Positions 20,923 to 28,718 of a stretch of DNA of 64,000 nt are shown in pieces (the first letter of the stretch is position 1; the number at the start of each line of letters is the position of its first letter). The notes beneath the pieces were generated by a model, which searched no databases, was not told the DNA's origin, and saw only the letters and a program-made list of their open reading frames with translations. The position numbers were made by a program, and so were the translations under genes. Source of the DNA: Opacimonas immobilis. GTDB lineage: Bacteria > Pseudomonadota > Gammaproteobacteria > Enterobacterales > Alteromonadaceae. The stretch is taken from positions 434,001-498,000 of the forward strand of contig NZ_CP182485.1 of NCBI RefSeq assembly GCF_048282545.1, given 5' to 3'.

Positions 20923-21756
20923 CTAGACACTTTCTACCCGTTTAAAATATTCACGCTCAAAGTTATTTGGCGATACCCTATCATTTTTTGTATGTCGGCG
21001 AGTGGGATTATAAACCATCTCAATATAATGAAACACAGCTTGCTTAGCTTCAGCTCGGTTTTGATAAATTCGACGACGTATTTTTTCTTTCTTTAAATTG
21101 CTGAAAAAACTCTCTGCGACGGCATTATCATGACAGTTACCACGACGACTCATACTGGGTACAATATTGTATGCATCAAGTAGCTTTCTAAATTGCCGAC
21201 TGGAATATTGAGAGCCTTGGTCTGAGTGCAAACTGACCTGCTGTTGAGGCTTTCGTCGCCAATATGCTGCTGTAATCGCTTGCATTGCTAAGTCCTCTGT
21301 CATTCTATCGCTCATGGACCAACCAACAATATTACGTGCGAATAAGTCCATGACGACGGCCAGAAAAAGAAAGCCTTCATGAGTTTTAATATAAGTAATG
21401 TCGGTCACCCACCATTGGTTAGGTCGCTCAACATTGAATTCACGATTCAACTTATTTTCGGCTACAATATCACTTTTACCGCCGTAATAACCTCGTGGCA
21501 CTTTGTACCCTCTTTGCGCACGAATGCCTGATTTTCGCATTAAGCGTAAGATCCGATCACGGCCACAATATTCATTGGCATCACGAAAGTCCATGTAGAT
21601 GTTACGGTAGCCATGAAAACCACCGCTCTCTATCCAAAACTGCTTAATTTTTTGTGCAAGCTGTTGGTCTGCCCGCTCTCGCTTACTGATTGGCGATTTA
21701 AGCCAGTCATAATAACCACTGGGATGAACCTCTAGCACTCGACACAAAACTCTCAC
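20923..21756 (-). CDS. IS3-family transposase OrfB
   Basis: 277 residues of the rve/DDE integrase type: HTH_21-like start (EVHPSGYYDWLKSP), then the catalytic residues Asp in WWVTDITYIKT, Asp in SLHSDQGSQYSS and Glu in NAVAESFFSNLKKE. The frame stays open upstream in phase -1 to orfA and reaches the A-rich stretch AAAGAAAG near the end of orfA. The functional protein is therefore probably an OrfAB fusion made by -1 frameshifting; the GTG at 21754-21756 is only the first start-like codon in frame. Confidence 0.92.
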   Translation of the reverse strand: MRVLCRVLEVHPSGYYDWLKSPISKRERADQQLAQKIKQFWIESGGFHGYRNIYMDFRDANEYCGRDRILRLMRKSGIRAQRGYKVPRGYYGGKSDIVAENKLNREFNVERPNQWWVTDITYIKTHEGFLFLAVVMDLFARNIVGWSMSDRMTEDLAMQAITAAYWRRKPQQQVSLHSDQGSQYSSRQFRKLLDAYNIVPSMSRRGNCHDNAVAESFFSNLKKEKIRRRIYQNRAEAKQAVFHYIEMVYNPTRRHTKNDRVSPNNFEREYFKRVESV

Positions 21757-21779
21757 GGGATAACGTGAACAACGAGACT

Positions 21780-22076
21780 TTATAAACCGGTATCTTTCTT
21801 TGACTCGCCGGCAAAGAATACCGCGGCTTCCTTTAACAGGTTCCTTTCTTGCTCAAGGCGCTTCAACTCACGTTTTAACCTTGCATTTTCAGCTCGTAAG
21901 TCCTGGTCTTCTACTCGTGCTTTAGTTGGCTTTGAAAATCTTTTAAGCCACGCATAAAGCGTCTTAGTGCTTATACCGAGACGTTCTGCAACATCGTTAA
22001 CAGCGTAGCCATGGACAGCAACTTGATTCACTGCTTCTTGCTTAAACTCGTCTGTATATCGGATACCTTTACCCAT
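21780..22076 (-). CDS. IS3-family OrfA, HTH protein
   Basis: 98 residues: helix-turn-helix of the Tnp_1 type (YTDEFKQEAVNQVAV, NDVAERLGISTKTLYAWLKR), followed by a leucine-zipper-like coiled coil (LRAENARLKRELKRLEQERN). A GAGG site precedes the ATG. Near the C-terminus the codons TCA AAG AAA GAT supply the A-rich slip site for the -1 shift into OrfB. It gives DNA-end recognition to the transposase. Confidence 0.9.
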   Translation of the reverse strand: MGKGIRYTDEFKQEAVNQVAVHGYAVNDVAERLGISTKTLYAWLKRFSKPTKARVEDQDLRAENARLKRELKRLEQERNLLKEAAVFFAGESKKDTGL

Positions 22077-22270
22077 GATTTACCTCTTATGGTTATAGTT
22101 ACATTTTTACCATAAAAAGTGTCGGGAAGTCTCAGGCCTTACCAAAATATGGATTAAAAACATATCAAATGCGTGGATCTAATCTTGAATTTTTTCTTCA
22201 GAGTGATCCATTCTCAAAGAAAATTTGTTTGTTGAATTAGCTTAAAAGCAACTGCGTTTTTTCAGTCGAA

Positions 22271-22387
22271 ATGTGCGCTTGCTTAACTGGACTAGAACAC
22301 TATCTAATCCGAACTGGTGCGCTGTTAAAACCGGAGTATGCAAATCATTGGCTCAATGAAAAATTCGTTTGGTGCCAAATTCAATAG
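22271..22387 (+). pseudogene. possible gene remnant, 38 codons
   Basis: A short open stretch (ATG 22271, TAG 22385) encoding 38 residues that include GLEHYLIRTG and EYANHWLNEKF, which look protein-like rather than random. It is in the same frame as the broken kinase's tail and lies just after its stop codon. I recognise no family. It could be the end of an older gene cut by the Tn7-like element's missing left side, or chance. Confidence 0.2.
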
Positions 22388-22433
22388 GGTGATCTGCTCT
22401 GGTGAAAAACTTTACGAAGTAGGTCGAACTCTT

Positions 22434-22463
22434 CCTGTTAACTACTGTTTAGTAGTTAACAGG
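22434..22463. terminator. perfect 13-bp hairpin at the tnsD stop
   Basis: The stem CCTGTTAACTACT (22434-22446) pairs perfectly with AGTAGTTAACAGG (22451-22463) around a GTTT loop, and it overlaps the tnsD stop codon at 22456-22458. There is no T run after it on the minus strand, so it is not a textbook intrinsic terminator. It may protect the 3' end of the tns transcript or act as a protein site. Confidence 0.45.
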
Positions 22464-23985
22464 CTTCAAGCTCAATTATTTTCTGGTCTAGTAAGGATGT
22501 TAGACTTTCTTTTCGAATTCCCGATATTCTTAGAAGTCGCCACCTTTGCACTGGTAGATTTTGTTCTTTTAGCTTGTCAGCCGCTCTAGATAGACGAAAA
22601 GATTGATACTGTTCAATGCTTTCAGCATGTGCATTAAGCCAATTATCAGTTTCAGGCAAGTCTGCTAGATGTTTTTCTACAGAGTTTGAGCGGGGTAATT
22701 TTTTAATGAAAAAATGTTTACTTAGCCGATTGCGTTCAGGATTGGCGTTTTGTTCAGCTAATAAGACGTTAAGTCGTTCAATATTATCTTTGTCCCATGC
22801 TTGGTAGTCTGGCGCATACCTATTTTCAACTTTGGCAACAACTTTAGGTTTGTTATTCATAAGCCAGTCTTTATCGTTTCGGTAAAGCCAAGCGTATAAT
22901 GCGCCTCCTATACTAGCTACCCTTATCTGCTTAACTCCGAGATCATTATGTTTCTCCAGTAATTCAAGCCACTCTTTTCTTTTAGCTTCTAATAACTTTG
23001 GTTCTATAGCCTCAGTATTTTTCTTTTGTGATTTTGTCACTTTCAACGATTTGGGAAGTTTTGATACTTTGCGGAATATTTCTTCATTACAAGTATCCGG
23101 TAACAGTGAGCACCAAACCATTAAATGCCTTAAAGGGTGAAAAGATTTTCTGTGTTTACGAAACAAGCAAATTAGCCAATTATTGTCGCTTGTATCTAAT
23201 GTATATATTTTTGACTCTAAATGACCCCAATCTGATTCGAACTTTTCACGAATTTTTTTGTGATCTGCTTGGTTGCCTCTGGAAAGGTTAAGTTCTTTGG
23301 CAACATTCAAATAGAACATGCTCCATTGATGTTCAGTAAACCCTGACAAAACAGGATTACTTAATAACGTTTCAAATCTGTTTATTAATTGGCGCTCAAT
23401 ATCCGTAATTTCTGTACTCTCATGTTTAGCGATTTCACCTATTAATGAAGCTGATTTGTATAAATGCTTTTGTTTAGAGTGCAGTGGTAAGTCTGAAGCT
23501 TGTAAAAGGCAATTATGTTTAATACAGACGTTAACGCCCGCGATTTGATTTAAACGGCTCCAATATGGTTCTCCAAGGTTTTCTTTTTGTTCCTGATAAC
23601 ATTGTGGACAATACCGAAAATACTCAGACTTTCGAACAGAAGAGGCCGCTATGCCCGCTCTGGTATGTATACTGCCACCTTGCTCAGAATACATTGACTG
23701 AATTACTTGTGCCGATTGCTGCGTATTTAAGAAGGGGAAATATATTGGCGCTAGCGTATGATGCTTAATAATGTCTTCCACATCTATTTGCCAAACGATA
23801 CTTACTCTTTCTGTAAACACTTGTAAGTGGCTGGGAAGATCTGGAATTGCAACAGCAGTATGTTTGCCAAAAATGTCTCTCGATACTGCTTGCCTATTTT
23901 CTAATTGACCAGTATGAACCGCATATCGAGCTATAACGCTATAGAGCAGTTCATTCTCATAAGGTACTGGAAAATACGCCAACAT
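22456..23985 (-). CDS. tnsD: TnsD/TniQ target-selection protein
   Basis: 509 residues, essentially the length of Tn7 TnsD (508). The start FPVPYENELLYSVIARY is the TniQ signature. A zinc-binding CCCH set is visible in YCPQCYQEQ and VCIKHNCLL (residues ~128-162). The block WLICLFRKHRKSFHPLRHLMVW and the C-terminal GGALYAWLYRNDKDWL and RWRLLRISGIRKESL are the parts shared with Tn7 TnsD. The family binds the 3' end of glmS and recruits TnsC, which matches the insertion site here. The gene lies two bases after tnsC and is last in the operon. Confidence 0.95.
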   Translation of the reverse strand: MLAYFPVPYENELLYSVIARYAVHTGQLENRQAVSRDIFGKHTAVAIPDLPSHLQVFTERVSIVWQIDVEDIIKHHTLAPIYFPFLNTQQSAQVIQSMYSEQGGSIHTRAGIAASSVRKSEYFRYCPQCYQEQKENLGEPYWSRLNQIAGVNVCIKHNCLLQASDLPLHSKQKHLYKSASLIGEIAKHESTEITDIERQLINRFETLLSNPVLSGFTEHQWSMFYLNVAKELNLSRGNQADHKKIREKFESDWGHLESKIYTLDTSDNNWLICLFRKHRKSFHPLRHLMVWCSLLPDTCNEEIFRKVSKLPKSLKVTKSQKKNTEAIEPKLLEAKRKEWLELLEKHNDLGVKQIRVASIGGALYAWLYRNDKDWLMNNKPKVVAKVENRYAPDYQAWDKDNIERLNVLLAEQNANPERNRLSKHFFIKKLPRSNSVEKHLADLPETDNWLNAHAESIEQYQSFRLSRAADKLKEQNLPVQRWRLLRISGIRKESLTSLLDQKIIELEAC

Positions 23986-23987
23986 AC

Positions 23988-25640
23988 TTAACTCGCCATT
24001 AAATTCTGTACTGGAAAAATAAAACCTTCATCACATAGCTGCTCATACATGGTTCCTGATTTACTGGCATGTAGTTTTCTTAAATCATGATCATCCAGTC
24101 TTCCCCACGCTTTTTTACTTACATATTTAGGTGTCGATTTTTGGATTTTCTTTGTAGGAGCCTCATTTAACCCGCTTAATGAAGAAGTGGCATGGTGAAT
24201 AATTTGAATTAGTGTCACTTCTGGGTTGTTATTAACGCTCTCTAATACCAGTGGCCTAACAATATCTTCGTTAATACCCATAGCCATTAGAGTTTGTATG
24301 GCCGAATTTGCTACCTCGGATTGAGATGCTTCGCCAAGCTCAATATTAGCCTTTTTATTTAATGGGACAGCTTTGAGGTGATCAAATGTATTTAATAGTG
24401 CCCCCTCAATTTTAGGAATTACGATATCACTGCACTGCTCAAGTACAGTTCTATCTTTACTGTTTAAAGCATCGAGCATCGGTTTTACTATTGAAAGCTC
24501 TTCCTCAAATACATCTCTTAGTAATTCAACAGAAAGGCATTCATCTTCTGGTGAATTAGCCAACAGAATAGCCCTTGCTTGAGCTAAGCAAAATAGCTTG
24601 ACTAAAATATCAGGTACTCCCTGTGATATCTCATAAAGCTCATTGATCATCACTTCGTCTAACTTTCCGGGCGATTTGAGCCATTGGTATTGCCACAGTT
24701 CTTTGACAAAATCATCCCAGTTTTCATCTAGTGGTAATCGATCCCAAACAATACTACCTTCACCTGATGCTCGCCTCGCTTGACGGAATTCCGAAGCAAA
24801 TAGCTTTAAAGCAGTTGGAGTACCAATTAGTACAATTGACACTTCAACAACATTTACGAGCGTCACCAGAAAATTAATCATTTTCTTTTCGCCACCGCTC
24901 TTAGCCAAATTCATGTGCTGAAACTCGTCAATTACAACTAAACCGACGGCATGAATCAAACATAGGTTGGCGACATTGGCTATCATTTGACCAATTCTGG
25001 GTTTGCCAGATGTATATTTTTTGCGGTAGTTAGTATTTAAACGTTTATCTAGTGCAATGAAAAAGCTTTCGCAAAACTCAGCCAATGAACCATCATAAGG
25101 GCAGTCAACCTTTATCCACGGCACTTGTAAAATATGGTATTCTGGGTGATACAGTACTCTGTCATAAGTGTTAAGTAGATTATTTGTAGCTGTCGATTTA
25201 CCTGCACCTGAAATACCAGATATCGCCATTGATGACGCTGTTGAATCAACAACATCATGTACATATGTCGTTAAGTCTTGATTAGTAATTATGTTTTTAA
25301 CTTCATTAAGCTTTTGTTTAAATGCTGCGTGTTTTGGATTTCTGCCGAGATAACTTTTTCTTATTAGCTGAGACAATTTTTGTTCAAGTAGTAGATGAAC
25401 TGTTTGAGGTACAAAAAAGCTACGAGTCAAACGGCTAATGGCGTGAACTCGTATGTGACCGCCCAGCTCTATTTCTTCTTTTTTGAAAGTCGGTCTGCGG
25501 CTGAGTTGCTGAACAACTTCAATTGGACTCATAATCGGTGGTAATGCCGCGATTAAAGGGTTATCAGCGTATTCTTCTAACTCTGACTCAATATACACAG
25601 CTTCTTTAAATTTCGGACCGTCAAAACTACTCATCTGCAT
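23988..25640 (-). CDS. tnsC: TnsC AAA+ regulator ATPase
   Basis: 550 residues (Tn7 TnsC is 555). The AAA+ core has Walker A GISGAGKST near residue 143 and Walker B LVVIDEFQHM near residue 240. LVNVVEVSIVLIGTPTALKLF supplies the sensor-1 region. It links the target protein TnsD to the TnsAB transposase and gives target immunity. It overlaps tnsB by 14 bp. Two in-frame ATGs (25640 and 25634) follow the AAGGGAG site, and either could be the start. Confidence 0.95.
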   Translation of the reverse strand: MQMSSFDGPKFKEAVYIESELEEYADNPLIAALPPIMSPIEVVQQLSRRPTFKKEEIELGGHIRVHAISRLTRSFFVPQTVHLLLEQKLSQLIRKSYLGRNPKHAAFKQKLNEVKNIITNQDLTTYVHDVVDSTASSMAISGISGAGKSTATNNLLNTYDRVLYHPEYHILQVPWIKVDCPYDGSLAEFCESFFIALDKRLNTNYRKKYTSGKPRIGQMIANVANLCLIHAVGLVVIDEFQHMNLAKSGGEKKMINFLVTLVNVVEVSIVLIGTPTALKLFASEFRQARRASGEGSIVWDRLPLDENWDDFVKELWQYQWLKSPGKLDEVMINELYEISQGVPDILVKLFCLAQARAILLANSPEDECLSVELLRDVFEEELSIVKPMLDALNSKDRTVLEQCSDIVIPKIEGALLNTFDHLKAVPLNKKANIELGEASQSEVANSAIQTLMAMGINEDIVRPLVLESVNNNPEVTLIQIIHHATSSLSGLNEAPTKKIQKSTPKYVSKKAWGRLDDHDLRKLHASKSGTMYEQLCDEGFIFPVQNLMAS

Positions 25641-27735
25641 CTTCTCCCTTTAATAAATCTGTTAACTTAGTTGGCAGCTTAAAGCTCTTAGGCTTTGACT
25701 CACTAGCGCCTATCTGCGTAACGTTATCTTCCTTACGTTTAGGTTGTTCATTAAACAAAGTTTCTGATTTAGACTTTCTCTCAGCCTGTCGTTCTTTGCG
25801 TTTATTGTCATTAATGCCTTTGACTTTTTCGGTTTTAGTCATGGTAGGGTTTTCTGGTTGGTTTGACTTGGATCGCTTTGATATAACTTCTAGATCAGTA
25901 ACTAAATTAACAGCGCCTGCACGAGATTTGAGCTTTGAGGTTGCTGCAACATCTGCCTTGACGTTATTTTTCTCCCACACTTCCCAAACTGTTAAGTCTC
26001 GATATGAGCGACTTCTTTCAGTAAGACTTGCACGGATAAATGATGAATAGGTGTCATTTGGCCTGAGATAAATTGTATTGGCTGAGTATAAATCATAAGC
26101 CACGGTGACTTTCTTCGGTCCTTGATAGTTACCTTCAAACCAGCCCCAATCTAACGCTTCCAGACAAGTGTAATAACAACCAAATAGCTTTAAACCATGC
26201 TCCGTTATACTAGCCTGTGTGTGAGGCAATAAGTTTACTTTTACTAAATCAACAGGTGGCCTACGTAATCGACCAGTTCTATATTGAATACCCCAATCCC
26301 ACAGCATTAAAGGGTTATGAGGTAGAGTATCAGGAATATCTTGGTCTGGATCATATGTTGTTAAGGTATGGTCGTTATTATAGAAAAGAACTATCTTAAT
26401 GATCATTTGAGTAAACTCATACAGAGTATGGACACCGTCTTGTCTATAATCCTTGCCATGCTTTTTTTTGCCTATTGTATTTCCAGTAACATACCCTTCA
26501 ACAAACGGCTTCATTTTCACTTGGATTGTTCTAAAGTAACGCTCGACAATACCTTTCCAGTCAGCTCGATAAGGAGGTGTATTTTCTATTCCGACATTAA
26601 AGCTCTTGCTCAATACTTCAACATGCCTACCTAGCATCTCCCCTCTATCACCAATAATAGATTCTGGTAAACCACTTGTAGGCCACATATTCTCGGTGAT
26701 CTCGATGCCAAACTCTTTGCAATAAGCTACTTTGTCTAGCATTGAATTTGAAAGAGCCTCCATTGCACTAACCCAAGAAGCATTCTCTAGTCCGATGTAC
26801 ATACCAACTATGGCTCTACTAAACACATCGACAACAAAATACAGAGTAGGTCTGCCAATAATTTTTTCTCTGTCCTGAGCTGAAACCAAATATACATCAG
26901 CAATAGTTGCATCAATTTGATATCGGCTTCCCGGCCCTTCAACTTCTGAAGTTGATGTGCCTAATACTGGTCTGTGATCTTTGGCATAATTTATTTCACC
27001 TTCTCGTCTTCGAGTAACCTCAATAGATGTAAATTCTTTTTCGTAAAAATACTTAAATTGTCTTTCTGTTGGTACATCAAGCAAATGTTCAGGCTTGCAA
27101 GGAATAGGTACACCAAACGCAATCAATACTTGGTTATACGCATAGTCAAATTCGTATTTATTTTTATTTAGTAAGCACTTCTCAATAGCTACCCTAAAAA
27201 TAGCCTTGATTGAATCATCTGTATTAACACCAACACCATCTGTTCTGGTTCTGGGTGCACCAATTTTCTTGTCACCAAGTTTTTTGGTTTTACCCGGCCC
27301 TCCACATAAATTGAACCGACCACTTAATGCGTTTTTACATTTTCCGCCCTGCCAATATCTGCGCAACCATCTATAGACTGTTTGTTTGGTAGCACCTGAA
27401 TCGCTGATTACATTGGTAAGTAATTGACCTCGTGTTTTACGTTGATATATTTCTGGCTCTCGCGTGACAATATCCTCAATTGCTTCCCAAGCTCTATTTT
27501 GTACTTCCTCGGCTTTAGAACCAGCTACTGGAAAAGTCATCGCAATTTCAATAAACGGATCATCAATCAAAAATAAATCCCCATTTGCCATTTGATGTTC
27601 AAACTCAAGTCGGGAAGAAACAGAAGGCAATGCTTTATCGCTCTCCAACTCAATCCATATGACCGCTTCTCTATTTGACCAAAGGACTCTAATTTTTTTA
27701 GATATTAGCTGAAACACATCATTAGGCATGAACAT
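25627..27735 (-). CDS. tnsB: TnsB DDE transposase
   Basis: 702 residues from the ATG at 27735, exactly the length of Tn7 TnsB, with AAGGAG seven bases upstream inside the end of tnsA. A TTG at 27741 is in frame but unnecessary. Catalytic residues: Asp in YQIDATIADVYLV (residue ~273), Asp in SIIGDRGEMLG (~361), Glu in KGIVERYFRTIQ (~396). A beta-barrel and a basic tail (KGINDNKRKERQAERKSK) follow. It binds the transposon ends and makes the 3' cuts and joins. The overlap with tnsA implies coupled translation of the TnsAB pair. Confidence 0.96.
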   Translation of the reverse strand: MFMPNDVFQLISKKIRVLWSNREAVIWIELESDKALPSVSSRLEFEHQMANGDLFLIDDPFIEIAMTFPVAGSKAEEVQNRAWEAIEDIVTREPEIYQRKTRGQLLTNVISDSGATKQTVYRWLRRYWQGGKCKNALSGRFNLCGGPGKTKKLGDKKIGAPRTRTDGVGVNTDDSIKAIFRVAIEKCLLNKNKYEFDYAYNQVLIAFGVPIPCKPEHLLDVPTERQFKYFYEKEFTSIEVTRRREGEINYAKDHRPVLGTSTSEVEGPGSRYQIDATIADVYLVSAQDREKIIGRPTLYFVVDVFSRAIVGMYIGLENASWVSAMEALSNSMLDKVAYCKEFGIEITENMWPTSGLPESIIGDRGEMLGRHVEVLSKSFNVGIENTPPYRADWKGIVERYFRTIQVKMKPFVEGYVTGNTIGKKKHGKDYRQDGVHTLYEFTQMIIKIVLFYNNDHTLTTYDPDQDIPDTLPHNPLMLWDWGIQYRTGRLRRPPVDLVKVNLLPHTQASITEHGLKLFGCYYTCLEALDWGWFEGNYQGPKKVTVAYDLYSANTIYLRPNDTYSSFIRASLTERSRSYRDLTVWEVWEKNNVKADVAATSKLKSRAGAVNLVTDLEVISKRSKSNQPENPTMTKTEKVKGINDNKRKERQAERKSKSETLFNEQPKRKEDNVTQIGASESKPKSFKLPTKLTDLLKGEDADE

Positions 27736-28579
27736 ACTCAAACTCCTTGTTTATCCAATGCTCAGAAGGGGTCAGATCACTTGTTTTTAATGTTCGATGG
27801 CTAACCTCGGCCATATTCCATGTAAAAGCAGTTTGAGCACAAAGGTGCCTGAAATACGCTAGATAAGTACCTTTTTTACATTGATGCTGTTCATCCAACA
27901 TCTTCATAACAATAGAAATTTTGTCTTCAGGGTGTATTTGAATCGCGCTGTTGATAATTTCAAAAGTGTTTAGTTGGTCATTGCTATCTAAATCAAAACT
28001 GTGGATATGTGGGACAAGCCACTTTATGTTTCGAAGCAAGGTGACAGGAACTTCGTTTTCGGTAAACAAATACCAGTCAACACCTTCTCCCTCCCAAAAT
28101 CGCTTTTCCAGTTCTTGTTTTTCAATAACACGCTCATCCTCTAATTCTTCTCGGTACTTAACGGAAATAGCTATTGGAACGATTTTTCCTGATTGAAGAG
28201 TGTCGATTAGTAAATCAGTTGTCATTACTTGATTTACTCCACGTACAGCAGGGTGTTTGATTCCCAATCGTTGGGCGATATTTAAAGTTTTTTTGGGGTC
28301 TAATGGAAATTGTTCACGTATGTCTACAATCGACAAATGCCAGTCGAATAGGAGAAAAGCAGATAACTCAAGATCTGATAGTAGGTGAACAATGCGTCCA
28401 TGAGTTAATGCGGGTCTTCTATGTACGCGCCCTTTACTTGGAACGTCACGTACGGTTAGAAAGGGTTTATAATCTTTTCCGCTGCCTTGACCGCGTTTTT
28501 CCTTTGTTAAACGCTTGATTATTGCTGGTTCTAATAATTCAATAACATCTTTAGAACTAGGAGTGAGAAAATCTTTCAT
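27722..28579 (-). CDS. tnsA: TnsA endonuclease
   Basis: 285 residues. Restriction-endonuclease-fold N-terminal domain with the catalytic trio in the same context as Tn7 TnsA: Glu in HLLSDLELSAF, Asp in MTTDLLID and Lys in AISVKYREE. Shared stretches GQGSGKDYKPFLTVRDVPS and DIREQFPL leave no doubt. The C-terminal domain contacts TnsC. It makes the 5' cuts, so the element should move by cut-and-paste. It is the first gene of the operon; the TnsB sites of the right end start about 45 bp upstream. Confidence 0.96.
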   Translation of the reverse strand: MKDFLTPSSKDVIELLEPAIIKRLTKEKRGQGSGKDYKPFLTVRDVPSKGRVHRRPALTHGRIVHLLSDLELSAFLLFDWHLSIVDIREQFPLDPKKTLNIAQRLGIKHPAVRGVNQVMTTDLLIDTLQSGKIVPIAISVKYREELEDERVIEKQELEKRFWEGEGVDWYLFTENEVPVTLLRNIKWLVPHIHSFDLDSNDQLNTFEIINSAIQIHPEDKISIVMKMLDEQHQCKKGTYLAYFRHLCAQTAFTWNMAEVSHRTLKTSDLTPSEHWINKEFEYVHA

Positions 28580-28625
28580 ATTGCACCTGAGCTATTCCAT
28601 TAATTACAGAATAGCTCAAAAATAC

Positions 28626-28694
28626 AAAGTATGATATTTTTTTGTAAAGTATGATACTTTATTGGTTAGTATGATACATTATTGTCAGTTTACA
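28626..28694. repeat. right end with three TnsB-type repeats
   Basis: Three copies of AGTATGATA lie at 28628, 28648 and 28668, an exact 20-bp period (about two helical turns), followed by the terminal TTTACA at 28694. Tn7 right ends carry overlapping 22-bp TnsB sites. The array also covers the region where the tnsA promoter should be, so TnsB binding could repress the operon, as described for Tn7. Confidence 0.8.
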
Positions 28695-28718
28695 AGAACC
28701 TAATACAGAGCGGTAAAC

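Larger units (their letters stand above)
20915..22134 (-). mobile_element. complete IS3-family insertion sequence
   Basis: A 1220-bp element. Its ends are imperfect inverted repeats: TGACTTCTCTAGACACTTT at the left and TGAGACTTCCCGACACTTTT reading in from the right. Both keep TGA at the tip and GACACTTT at positions 12-19. It is flanked by a direct 4-bp duplication GGCC (20911-20914 and 22135-22138), as expected for the family. It carries orfA and orfB with a likely -1 frameshift between them. Both frames are intact, so it may still be active. It breaks the sensor kinase gene. Confidence 0.92.
19382..22240 (+). pseudogene. sensor histidine kinase interrupted by IS3 element
   Basis: The open part (19382-20914) codes 511 residues: signal peptide, a periplasmic region resembling ABC-type substrate-binding sensors (residues ~25-310), a membrane helix near 325-345, then a HisKA domain with the phospho-His in MANISHELRTPLN and an N box NVLSNALKFTERG. 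The IS supplies the stop (TGA at 20915). Joining across the element at the GGCC duplication restores the frame for 33 more residues, ending at TAG 22238-22240, for a 544-residue ancestor. Those residues contain GSNLEFFLQSDP, like the last strand of an ATPase domain, but no DxGxG box, so the kinase may have been damaged before the insertion. Confidence 0.75.
22241..28694 (-). mobile_element. Tn7-like transposon core at attTn7
   Basis: Four genes in Tn7 order, tnsA-tnsB-tnsC-tnsD, read away from glmS. The right end is precise: the plus strand ends TTTACA at 28694, so the element starts TGTAAACTGACAATAATG when read inward. Only 24 bp separate it from the glmS stop, the spacing expected for TnsD-directed insertion. 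The next five bases, AGAAC (28695-28699), would be the target duplication. No matching TGT end with TnsB sites, and no second AGAAC next to one, was seen on the left, so the left boundary given is arbitrary. tnsE and cargo genes are absent. Confidence 0.85.

Noticed and set aside
1..22240. Treating the genes left of tnsD as cargo of the Tn7-like element
   Set aside because: They are ordinary chromosomal functions (glp genes, ygiQ type, chemosensory-like genes) and no left end or duplication was seen. The intergenic regions were scanned by eye only.
22284..22300. AGAAC near 22284 as the left target duplication of the Tn7-like element
   Set aside because: It is followed by ACTATC rather than TGT, and no TnsB-type repeats follow it, so it is most likely a chance match.
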